64,000 nucleotides of DNA from Rebecca billardiae RCC1528 (taxonomy: Eukaryota; Haptophyta): NCBI GenBank assembly GCA_965240325.2, contig OZ251225.1, positions 2,108,001 to 2,172,000 on the forward strand, given 5' to 3'. The notes under the pieces were generated by a model, which searched no databases, was not told the origin of the DNA, and worked only from the letters and a program-made list of their open reading frames with translations. The position numbers were made by a program, and so were the translations under genes. Shown here piece after piece: positions 19,497-30,992 of the stretch; position 1 is the stretch's first letter, and each line of letters opens with the position of its first letter.

Positions 19497-19765
19497 GGGA
19501 TGCGAACGGGCCCGCGCGCGGCGGCGCGAGGCGACATGACGCGCGGCTTGAGCATACAAACCTCGCCCGAGGGCCCCGACGGAATCGCGCCGACCAGACC
19601 GCGCGCCACACATGCGCGGGCAGCCGCCGCGGGCCCAAGGCTGGCTCTGGAGGCGGCGCACATGTGCGCGCTGGCCGAAGGCGCGGCGAAAGCGGCGGCG
19701 AGCAAGGTGCGCGGCATAGGAGGGCGACACGCACTCTCTGGTACCTGCCCAGCCGCGCACGCCGC
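19497..19765 (-). repeat. Right arm of about 260-bp imperfect inverted repeat
   Basis: Reverse complement of 19124-19382 with scattered substitutions. It ends about 120 bp before the PKD2-like start codon and could fold into a long hairpin upstream of that gene. It may be a foldback-type element. Confidence 0.85.
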
Positions 19766-19885
19766 CGGCGCCTACACGACCGCAGGAGCTCGCGCCGTGC
19801 GCGGCCCACTCGCTCGCCGGTCGCTGGAAAGCGAGGGCTGCGAGGCCGCCGTTTGATGGTTTTGTTGGCGGCCCAGATCGGGGCG

Positions 19886-22800
19886 ATGGCGTCGCCGATA
19901 ATGACCCCGGCGCCTGCACCAGCTTGCCGCTCCAGCTTGCCGGGGGGAAGCACGGCAGAAAGCGGTGGCGGCTCGCCAGGGCGCCGCCATTCGAGCATTA
20001 GTCGTCTGTTCAAGAAGCAGCGGACGTTGAACGCGATGGGCTCACCGCTCATGCCGACTGCGGCGCCAAGCGGGCAGGGACGCGGCTTCATCGAGCGCAA
20101 CTTCTCCTTCGCGCAGACCAAGCTGTCGGTGTCACAGTGGCGTGCAGCGGCCGCCATCTCGCGCGCGCTGTACAAGCTGAAGGGCGTCCGCCACCGTCGA
20201 GAGCGACTGGAGCCAGCCGCCAGCAGAGTGCTGCCTGTGCGTTTCGCCATCCAGCTCGTGCACTCGCAGCGGCGCCGCCTCTTCTTCAGCGAGCTCACGC
20301 TCTTCGCGGTCTTCGTCGTCTCGCTGCTGGTGCTGCTGCTGCTGCACAGCGCGCGCATCCACGAGGACTGGGAGCGCGCCGAGCTGCTCTCAGGCAAGCT
20401 CGGGCTCAGCACGACCAACCCGCTGCTGCCGTTCAACTCGATCAAGGACTCCAACGCGATGTGGGACTGGGTGCAGCACGCGTTTGTGCCGTCCGTCTTC
20501 GACCTGCCCCGGCGCGCGGGCGAGCTGGGCGAGCTCCAGGTGCGCCTGCTGCGCGCGCTGCCCAGTGCCGCGGAGGACGTCTCGCTGGGCATGTACACGT
20601 GGGACACGCGCGACTACGTCGACGGCTGGAGCGTGCCCGCGACGGGCGGCTCGGCCACGAGCGCGTGCGACGCGCCGGGCGAGGACGGCCGACCGCGCTG
20701 GGTGGGCGGGACGGGGTGCTTCCAGTATCGCGACGACGAGTTCGCCTTCCTGCGCAACTCGTGGCTCAAGCCGTGGGGGTACGACGACTACGGGTACGGC
20801 GGGTACAAGAAGCTCATCCCCACCTCGAACGCGAGCTGTGCGGATGCGGTCGTGCGGGCGCTCGCAGCGCACGGCTATGTGGACGACCACGCGGTCGCCG
20901 TCTCGTTCGGGCTGAACGTGCACTCGTCGCGCGCGAACCAGCTGACGACCGTGCGCGTGCTCTTCGAGTTCGGGCAGTCCGGCAACGTCGCCAACTCCGC
21001 GCTCGTCTCCTCCGTCAAGGCGCGGATGTACTCGCTCGGCTCGGCGCATGACATGCTGCTCCTCGCGCTGGACGTCCTCGTGTATGCACTGATCTGCTAC
21101 TACACGGCCGTGATGGTGGGCGAATGGGCGCACCTGGGCCGGCTGTGGTTCTACGACGCGTTCAACCTGTGCGAGCTGGCGATCTCGGTCACCTCCATCT
21201 TCATCCTCGTGTACTACGTCCGCTTCCTGCGCGAGCACAAGCGCGCCACCGTCGCGGACACGTGGCGCACCACCGATATCTCCGCGCTGCCGTTCACGTA
21301 CGATTCTCTCTTCTCGACGATGGCGGTCACGCTCATGCTGTGCATCCTCAAGTGCTTCAAGTACCTCAAGCTGGAGCCGTCGATGATGCGCGTGTTCGAC
21401 CTGGTGTACGAGGCCGCCGCCGACCTCACCTCCTTCCTGCTGCTCTTCGGGCTGCTCGTCGTCGCCTTCGCCATGGTCGGCCACTTCAGCTTTGGGCGGT
21501 CGGTCGGCGCGTTCCACTCGCCCGGCGAGTCCATCATCACTTGCATGCGCTTCACGATCGGCGACGTGGACTACGACTCGATCAAGCAGGCCAACCCGAC
21601 GCTCGCGCCCATCTTCGTGCTCACCTGGGCGCTCGTGAGCGTGCTCGTGCTCGTGAACGTCTTCATCGCGATCCTGAACGAGTACTACATGGAGGTGAAG
21701 CAGCGCGACAAGAATGAGGTCAAGCACCGCGCTGACTCGACGACGTCAGCACTCCTCGGCTCTAAGGGTGCGGCGGGGCGCATGCTGCGCGCGCCCGTCT
21801 CGTCGGTGGTCGGCGACCGCGTGTGGTCCGTCATCGTGCGGCTGGCCGTGCTCAAGCTGCGTGTCCACCCGCGGCAGGACCCGGTGAGCGTGGCGGAGCA
21901 GGACACCGTGCTCGTCCTCAACCAGTTTGGCGAGCCTGCGGGGCTGCACCGCGCGAACCGTGACGTGCTCACGCGGCGCTCGGCAGACGGGCGGATCGTG
22001 CGCGTGCAGCTCAAGCGTGTCGTCGTGTCGCACAACATCACGCGGTGGGTCAAGGAGGCGGACGAGCTGCGCGTGAGCGGTGCGCGCCGGCGCGTACCCC
22101 GCGCCCTCGCGCGCACCTCGCGCGCCCGCGTGCCGCGTGCCGACGCCCTGCGCTCCTGCCCGCGGCGCGTCCGCAGGCACGCCCGCCGTGCTCCGCGTGG
22201 ACGCAGTGCACCCGTACGGATGCGTGTGCACGGCAACGTTCCCCGGGGCGGCGGCTGGCGCGGAGCGCACCTCGCACGCGCGCCTGTCGCCCGAGGGCAG
22301 CGTGGCCACGCTGCGCTCCGGCATGAACATCGAGCTGCGGCAGTTCCAATCGCGGCGCGAGGACCGCATCCTGATAGGCCTGCTTGCGCTCATCCGCTGG
22401 CGGCTCATCGAGCTCGACCGCGCCGGACAGCAGGTGGTGACGACGACGCAGCTGCTCGACATGGTCACCGTCGCGATGGTGGGCCGCCGCCTGCGCACGC
22501 TGTACATCGCCGAGTCTGTCCTCAGGCAGCACATCTCCGAGCAAGGCGAGAAGCGCGAGGCCAAGCGGCTGATGGCGCTGCGCGCCGAGCGCGACGAGAC
22601 GACCGAACTCGATCGACTCTACTGCCGCGAGCTCGTGTTCGAGCAGGTGGTCGAGATCATGCTGCGGTACGGCATCGAGGACCGCGCGCACAAGTACATG
22701 CAGAGCCGCGCGGGCTCCATCTCGCGGCCGCCCTTCGCGCCGCCGCCGCTGCTCGGCAAGTCGGCGTCTTCGCGGCAGCTCCGCCGCATGTCCTCGATGG

Positions 22801-23333
22801 GCGGCCACGATGCCCGCAGCGTGATGCTCGGACAGCCCGCCGCGGTGCCTGCGGCAGGCGGGGACGCTGTTGTTGCGGCCACGATCAACGCTGCGCTGCA
22901 GCCCCTCGCAGCGCAGCTCGCGCAGCTCGCGGCTGGCCTGCGAGACGTGGCAGCCGAGCAGCGCGCCCTGCATGCACGCTTCGACCGGCTCGAGCAGCAG
23001 CACCCGAGCACGCGCCGCTCCAGCGCCGACGGCGACGTCGACAATGATCACGATGATCATGCCGACGGCGCGTGGCGCACCCCGGGGCAGAGCCCGTCGC
23101 TTGCCGCCCGTGCTGGCAACGGGGCGATGGCGGCTGCGTCTGCGCCCTGGATGAGCGCGGCGCCCCCACCCGCGAGGACCGTGCTCACCCCGCCCCATTC
23201 CGCTGCGCCACCGCACGCGCAGTCAGCAGCGCCAGGCGCGGCGACGCTGGGACCGGCGGCAGCGCCGACGCGGCGGACTACAGCCTTATCGCCCCACGGC
23301 TCCCAAGGGCCTGCCTTCGATGAGATGATATGA
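19886..23333 (+). CDS. PKD2-like (polycystin-2/TRPP) cation channel, one intron
   Basis: Join 19886-22079 and 22177-23333, 1116 residues. The 97-bp intron (GTGCGC...CGCAG) restores the frame exactly; without it the C-terminal half is out of frame. Features in order: basic N-terminus; TM1 about 137-154; a large extracellular TOP-like domain about 160-385 (PFNSIKDSNAMWDWV, CFQYRDDEF); TM2 389-408; TM3 425-446; TM4 about 475-493; TM5 511-532; a pore helix and filter with MRFTIGDVDY at 554-563; and TM6 574-600 ending FIAILNEYYMEVKQR. That layout and the filter-TM6 sequence are typical of polycystin-2 channels, which pass Ca2+ and other cations in cilia or internal membranes. The C-terminus has a predicted coiled coil (LAQLAAGLRDVAAEQRALHA) and a Pro/Ala tail. 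An in-frame ATG at 19856 is an alternative start. The gene lies 8 kb from a PKD1-like gene on the same strand. Confidence 0.9.
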
Positions 23334-24693
<1,360 letters not shown>

Positions 24694-27249
24694 ATGGCAG
24701 CCACCCCCGCGCCCGCCCCCGCCTCGGCGGCGGTGCGCGTGCTGGTGCGGTGCCGGCCGCTATTGTCGCGCGAGGCGAGTGGCGCGTCCGCCTCGCTCCG
24801 CATCGACCGCTCGGCCTCGACGGTGAGCATGGGCTCGCTGCACGCGGGCTCGGAGAAGCAGTTCAAATTCGACGCGGTCGCGGACATGACGTGCACGCAG
24901 GACGACGTGTACGCGCTCGGGCACGTGGGCGAGCTCGTGGGCTCGACCCTGGGCGGCTACCACGCGACGATCTTCGCGTACGGCCAGACGGCGAGCGGCA
25001 AGACCTTCACGATGGAGGGCTTCGAGTACGGGCGCGACCGGCTCAACAAGCCGACCGCCAACTTCCGCACCGAGCGCGCGAGGCTCGGCGTGATCCCGCG
25101 CGCGATCGACGAGCTCTTCGCGCGGCTGCGCGCGACGGGCGAGCCGGGCGTGGCCTGGCGCGTGCGCTGCTCCTACTTCCAGCTGTACAAGGAGCACATC
25201 TACGACCTGCTCTCGGGCGAGGTGCCCGCGGACGGCGGCGCGCTCACGGGCGTGAACCGCAGGCGCGGCCTCAAACTGCGTTACACCAAGGCGCGCGACT
25301 TCTACGTGGAGAACCTCTCGGAGTACGAGATCCGCGCGCCGGAGGACGCGTTCGAGCTGTTTCAGCGCGGCGTCGGCGTGAAGGCCATGGCGGAGACCCA
25401 CCTCAACACCGCGTCCTCGCGCTCGCACTGCCTGCTGCAGCTGCACGTGGACACGATTGACGCGGACAGCGCCGAGGTCGCGCACACGGGCACGCTCAGC
25501 CTGGTCGATCTGGCGGGGTCGGAGCGGCAGCCGAAGGGCGTGGAGAAGTCGCACAACATCGCCGACTCCGTCGAGATCAACCGCTCGCTCTTCGCGCTGC
25601 GCAAGGTGATCGTCGCGCTCGCGGACGGCCCGAGGCGCAAGCCGCACGTGCCGTATCGCGATTCGGTGCTCACGCGCGTGCTCAAGCACTCGCTCGGCGG
25701 CGTGGCGCGCACGCTGATGGTGGCGTGCATCTCGCCGGCGGACAGCGCGGCGGAGGAGTCCCTCTCCACCCTCGCGTACGCCGCGCGCGCCCGCGCGATC
25801 ACCAACACCCTCGTCGTCAACGCCGACCCGAAGCTCGTCGAGATCCGCCGCCTCCGGGAAGAGGTCAGTGCGCTCCGGTCGGAGCTCGAGCGCCTTCGCC
25901 GGCTGCTCGAGCTGCCCGACGCCGAGGCGCGCGCGCTCGCGCTCGGGGCGACGGGCGACGGGGTCGGGCTGCTCGTCGGCTCGCCCGCCGCGCCCGCGCG
26001 CGCCCACGACGCCGCCGAGCCGGCGCTCGCACCGTCGGCGCCGCAGGCTCAGGCGCTCGTCCAGTCCTCAGCCGCGGCGCGCTCGGCCGGCGGGGGCGGT
26101 GCGCGCGCCGCCGCCAACGGCACCGCCGGTGGCGTGGACCCGGCGACGCACCGGCAGCTGGGCGAGCGGTTCGTCGAGAGCGTCGGCGCGCTGCGCGCCT
26201 CGATGGAGTCCAACGCCAAGCTGCGCGACGCCTTCGACGCCGTCGCGGCCAAGCGCGACGCGGCCGAGCGCGCGCATGCAGAGGTGCTCGGTGAGAATTC
26301 GGAGCTGCGCGAGCGCGTGCAGATGCTCGAGGCCGTGGTGATGATGGAGACGTACCCGGAGGCGCGGCCGGCGCGCGGGGCGGAGGCCACCGCCGCGCCG
26401 AGCCCCGCCGACGCGTCCGACCTCGCGCAGCAGCACCACCGCCAGCAGCTCGGCGCCGAGCTCAAGCGCGCGGTGCAGGCGGCCATCATGCTCCGGCTCG
26501 AGAATGACGAGCTTCGAGATCGGCTCGACGCGGCCGAGGCGGGCGGCGCGGCGGCGCACGGCGGGGGCGGCGCGCGCGGCGCTCGCGCGCCGGGCTCCGC
26601 CGCGCTCGGGCCGAGGCCGGGCACGGCGGCGGCGCGCTCGGGGGCGCAGCAGAGCGGGCCCAACCCCGCGCAGGGCGCGGGCGCCGAGCCCAGGCCCGCC
26701 GGCGGCCCCGCCGCGCCGAGCGTTGCGCGCGTCAGCAGCGCCGGCCGTCTCCTGTCCGAGCACGACCTGCTGCTGCGCTCGTCAGACCTGTTCGGCGGGC
26801 CAGCGGCTGAGCTCGACACGCTGCACCTCCGCGGGGCCCCCCTCGCGAACGTGGCCGTCGCGGAGGACACGCACGGCAACCTTGACCAGCTCGCCGCGCT
26901 GCTGCGGCGGCGCTCCGACCTGTCGCGGCACACGCAGCTGATCGCGTCGCTCTCGAAGCACAGGTCCGCCTCGCAGCTCGTCGGCGCAGACGGCGGGGCC
27001 GCCGCGCTGCCGCCACCGCCACCGCCACCGCCAGCCGCGCCCACGGCAAGGACGCAGGCCGGCATGGCGGCGGCGGGGCATCTGCCGCCGAGGCCCGGTG
27101 TCGCGCCTCACGACGCGCGCGGCGATTATCATTATGACGGCCGGCAGCACGGTCCTCCGCCCGCCAACGGGGCAGCGCGTGGCGTCGGAGGGCGCTCGCC
27201 CTACGTTCAGCCACACCGCTCGCGACGCCGGGGCGGTTGGATACAATGA
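24694..27249 (+). CDS. Kinesin with N-terminal motor domain (subfamily unresolved)
   Basis: 851 residues, no intron. The ATG at 24694 is in good context (agcATGgc). The motor domain occupies about residues 13-370. It has VRVLVRCRPL at the start, P-loop GQTASGKT (97-104, Ala where Gly is usual), switch I NTASSRSH (238-245), switch II DLAGSE (272-277), and VPYRDSVLTRVLKHSLGG, which is the microtubule-binding loop and helix. The neck and first coiled coil begin around 376 (LVEIRRLREEVSALRSELER). A second coiled region lies near 500-640, and the tail is low-complexity Ala/Pro/Gly with a run of eight prolines. It is an ATP-driven microtubule motor; motor-first architecture predicts plus-end movement. 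No domain in the tail identifies cargo or subfamily. Confidence 0.93.
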   Translation: MAATPAPAPASAAVRVLVRCRPLLSREASGASASLRIDRSASTVSMGSLHAGSEKQFKFDAVADMTCTQDDVYALGHVGELVGSTLGGYHATIFAYGQTASGKTFTMEGFEYGRDRLNKPTANFRTERARLGVIPRAIDELFARLRATGEPGVAWRVRCSYFQLYKEHIYDLLSGEVPADGGALTGVNRRRGLKLRYTKARDFYVENLSEYEIRAPEDAFELFQRGVGVKAMAETHLNTASSRSHCLLQLHVDTIDADSAEVAHTGTLSLVDLAGSERQPKGVEKSHNIADSVEINRSLFALRKVIVALADGPRRKPHVPYRDSVLTRVLKHSLGGVARTLMVACISPADSAAEESLSTLAYAARARAITNTLVVNADPKLVEIRRLREEVSALRSELERLRRLLELPDAEARALALGATGDGVGLLVGSPAAPARAHDAAEPALAPSAPQAQALVQSSAAARSAGGGGARAAANGTAGGVDPATHRQLGERFVESVGALRASMESNAKLRDAFDAVAAKRDAAERAHAEVLGENSELRERVQMLEAVVMMETYPEARPARGAEATAAPSPADASDLAQQHHRQQLGAELKRAVQAAIMLRLENDELRDRLDAAEAGGAAAHGGGGARGARAPGSAALGPRPGTAAARSGAQQSGPNPAQGAGAEPRPAGGPAAPSVARVSSAGRLLSEHDLLLRSSDLFGGPAAELDTLHLRGAPLANVAVAEDTHGNLDQLAALLRRRSDLSRHTQLIASLSKHRSASQLVGADGGAAALPPPPPPPPAAPTARTQAGMAAAGHLPPRPGVAPHDARGDYHYDGRQHGPPPANGAARGVGGRSPYVQPHRSRRRGGWIQ

Positions 27250-27735
27250 GCGCACCGGCCAGTGTTGATGCTGCTCGGTGCGGGCGTGCGGCTCATCAGT
27301 GAGGCAGTGACTGTGAGGTGCCTTCGCTTATACAGCCTTAAGACTACTCCTGAGTCACTCACAGTAGTACTAGTCACACAGACCTGAGTCGTCTGTCCGA
27401 GACCGAGTCGGTCAATCAATCCGCCGGGCGGTCGCAGCTCGGGACGTGGTGGCCGATTTCAGATTTAGATTGGCCGGACCGGCGGCGCGCCTGCAGAGTG
27501 ACAAGAGTCGTTGTCGTCACGGGTGCGCGACTGTAGTAGTACACTGTTGCCTGAGCTGTAACTAGCAGTGTGCATTTCTTATTCTGCTTAGTACTGCTGC
27601 TGTAGTCGGCGGTACAGTTTACTAAGAATAATAAGAGACGCACATAGTACCGCCCGGGGCCGGCTATAACTACTCATACTGCTGTGAGTACTGGACGCGC
27701 GGGCTCATCAGATTGAGCGACAGCGGGGAAGCAGG
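27250..27735. other. Intergenic, nothing recognised
   Basis: 486 bp of mixed composition between kinesin and the phospholipase B-like gene, both on the plus strand. It must hold the 3' UTR of one and the promoter of the other, but no clear element is visible. Confidence 0.6.
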
Positions 27736-29165
27736 ATGGGGCCCGTCACGGTCCACCCTGATGCGGGAGATGCGTCTCGTCAACCGCCAGCCGAAGGCGC
27801 AACCGGCCTGGGCAGGCGGCGTCGGGCGAGGGCGGCCAGCTGGTCGCGTGTGCGCATGCCCGCCCTGGTCACCATCGGCCTCGCCACAGTGGCTCTGCAA
27901 CGGTGGGGCGCGGCCGATGCTGCAACGGACCTGTCGCGTGCTCGGCCGAGCTCGAACTCGCGCAGTGCTGCAGCCAACGAGGCCGGCGGCTACCCTTGGC
28001 GCTACCGCGGGTTCCATGGGCTGAATGCCACCGACGTCGCCGCCGTCATGTGCATGGGCGACTCGTGGCAGACCGGGCTGAACGTGGGCTACGGTCTCGT
28101 ACGCAAGCCAGCATTCGGTGTTGGTACGACTGACTTCCGCGGTGGCTCGTGGGCGTGCGGAAACGGAGTCCTGGCACCAGGCATGAAGATGGAGACGCTG
28201 GGCACACTTCTGCGCCGCTTCAACCCGAAGATCGAGGGCCTCTCGCGCGGCATGAACTCTTTCTTTGATCTCCACCCGTGCTCCAAGCATCGGTGCGCAC
28301 TCACGCCGCGCAGCATCGCGCGCGCGCCCCATGGCACATGCGCAGCTGAGAGTGAGCATCGCCCCTTCCCGTGCCGCGCGACGCCTGCTGCGCCGTGCAC
28401 AGCAAGCAGTGCGGCCTCAACGCAGCCGTCGACGGCACTACACTGCTTCCGCCCGACGCCGACACGAAGGCGAATGCGGATGAGCGCAACACGACGCTGC
28501 GGGACGAAGTCATTGACCTGCATCGGTGGATCAAGACTGAGATGCCACATCTGCAGCGCCGATGGAAGGTCCTGACCTTCGTGCCGTCGTGGGGCGACCA
28601 GTGGTGGTCGCCACGTGACATCGTGGTCATTCGCAAGGCGCTGCTGGACTTGTTCCGCGTGATGAAAGAGCTGCTGCCGTACACGTACGTGAACGTGATC
28701 GGAGTGAGCGAGCACGTCTCGTCGCTCGACGAGATGGTCGACTCGCATCTCTGGTGCGCTGCTGCCATCAAGTTGTGGAAGGCCAACGCGTTCCTCAAAT
28801 CGGGCGTGAACTTCAACTCCGCCCGTGGAGCCGACGAGTACGCAGGCCAGATCAACCAGCAGTTGCGCCAGATCGTCCGCGACTTCGATGACGGGCGCAC
28901 ATTTGTCGTGCGCTTCCGCCCAATCATGATTGGCTTCCACTTCGAGCGCCGTGTGATGGATGCCCTGACGTGCTTCCACCCGAACAAGGAGCTCGCCGAG
29001 AGCCTTGCATTCGGGACGCTCCAGAACATGATTTCGCGCAGGCCCGGTGACCAGCTTGCTCGCTTGCCCTACTACGACGCGCAGCCGGACAAACACGAGA
29101 AGGCTCTGTTCAACGAGTTCCGGAAGCGCATCAGCGCCACGTCGCGCAGCGTGGTCTTCGCATGA
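27736..29165 (+). CDS. Phospholipase B-like GDSL/SGNH hydrolase, one intron
   Basis: Join 27736-28292 and 28403-29165, 439 residues. The 110-bp intron (GTGCGC...CACAG) keeps phase. Block I reads MCMGDSWQTGLN with the expected nucleophile Ser. It is followed by FRGGSWACGNG and TLGTLLRRFNPKIEGLSRG, which match the arrangement in PLB1-type enzymes (WRGLSWSIGG, LPNILKKFNP, LLGFSTG). Downstream come LNAAVDG, RRWKVLTFVPSWGDQW, FVVRFRP and the C-terminal DALTCFHPN, which supplies the catalytic Asp/His pair position. An oddity: the block III GxND is replaced by SWGDQ, so the oxyanion Asn is missing and activity on lipids is uncertain. A hydrophobic segment after the in-frame ATG at 27856 (MPALVTIGLATVAL) would make a good signal peptide; that ATG may be the real start. 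Confidence 0.7.
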
Positions 29166-30992
29166 CCATATCATTGATCATGCAGCCTTGAAGCAGTATG
29201 TGATGGTAGTGGGCATGGCCTGCGCTGGGGTAGTCAGTAAATGTTCAATACTTGCTGCCAGGGTGCCCAACTTCACTGAACTTGGCGCTTCACAGTGCTA
29301 TACTCTTGTTAATGTTATTATAACCGTAGCTGCCTCTTATAAATAGCTACTCAATGGCGTAGTGGCAGTGACTCCGCTGCATCTTCCATGCAGTCACGTC
29401 CACGGCCGACGATACCTTAGAAGGATACTGACGGGATACTCGACGCCGAGCCCGAGTGTCGCCGACCGGCCCGACCGCGGACCGGGTCTGCTGTCCGAGT
29501 GTCCGAGGGGTCCGCTGCCGCGTCTCTGATTGGCTGGAATCCTGGGAGGGGCATAGGCCGCGGCCATTGCCAATCGGCCAGGCTGAATCTTCTGATGATT
29601 CACTTTCAGATATAGCTTCATCACCGTTTGCCATTCAGACATCCTCGATTCATCAGTGTAAGTGATGACTGTATAACTCGTCCAGCCCGGAAGGCGGAAG
29701 GTCAATAGCCGCCGCACGTGGTCGTGCGTTACGCCCCCGGCCCTGTGCAGGCCTGGCGCCAAGTCCGGAGCGAGCCAGGCCGCCGGCCGAGCACTGGCGT
29801 CGGCCTCGGCCCACAGTGGGCATCCTGCGAGGCGTCAGGCCACGCGCCACCAGCACGCGCCACGCGTCACGTGGCGCACTCCTTCCGCCTCCCGCTTCCG
29901 ATTCAGTCTTTAAATGCCCGGCGTCAAACCAGCTCACGGCGCCACCCCCCAAAGACAGTTGAGAAGATGAAGCCGGGGCTGCCGACCCGAGCCCAGTGAG
30001 CAAACACGCCTGCGGCTGCTACAGCAGCAACGTGCTGTAGCGCGGAGACAGCGGATCAAGTCCACACCGCACGCCCGCCGGCCACACGGCACGGCACCGG
30101 GCAGCACATGTTACACAATGATGGTGGCGCAGCTGCCAGGAGCAGACAGAAGGAAGCAACCGTGCCTCGAGCGGCGGCGCGCGCGCGTGGCAAGCGAGCC
30201 GGGCCATTACAGCCCGCCTCCGCAACCCTCAGTGGTAGCGTGCTGCACACGAGGTGCCCCAGTCAGACTACGCCTGACTACGGACCCACTCGCGCGGCGC
30301 ACGCCGTGGCGTAGCGCGGGCGTGGCGCGGCGCGCGCGTATTTTTTTGTGAAAAGGGCCCCCGAACGTACGGGCCGACGCGCCCACGCGCGGCGCGATCC
30401 GCGCGCGCCCCGCGAACCTGACGTTTGTTTACAACACGTTTGTTTACCCCATAATACGGCGACGCGGCCGCCATCGCTGCCACTGGAGCAACCACCCCAG
30501 GCTTTCCGGCTGTTGACGACGACGGCTTCCCACCCTTGGCTTCCCGGACCTCCGGACGAGCCTGAGGAGGCCTGGCCGTGGGGGGTCGAGCCACTCGAGG
30601 GGAGGAGCTATTTGCGTCCGTATAAGTTGATAACGGGAAGGACATATTGGTCCGAATGACGACTGTTATGTGCGTTCAAGATTTGTTTGTGATGAGCCCG
30701 AGATATATGCTGAGATTGTGCTATCAAAATGCTCCTGATTCCCGATGATGATGACCTCAACCGAAATGATCGCTCGTGCCAATATTAGACCTAGACGAAG
30801 TTGGTTAGAACATTTGAATCGGGCCACGAAGGGGTGCAGCAACAACCCAGCCACTTTGTAACTTGTGTCTTGTGGAGCGGACACGACGACGACGACGGCT
30901 CGCGCAGGGGGTCGTCAAGTCCTCTCGAGGCATCTGCTCGGCTCGGCGCCCGCCCGCCCCCTTGATCTCTGGTCGTCGAAGCGGTTCAGTTC
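29166..30992. other. Intergenic, nothing recognised
   Basis: About 1.8 kb. Short overlapping frames occur on both strands (longest minus 30268-30645), without domains or start context. The last 600 bp before the polycystin-1-like gene are AT-richer. Confidence 0.6.

Noticed and set aside
20390-21727. 445-codon minus frame opposite the PKD2-like gene
   Set aside because: The plus strand encodes clear channel transmembrane and pore segments; the minus frame is an Arg/His/Glu-rich shadow.
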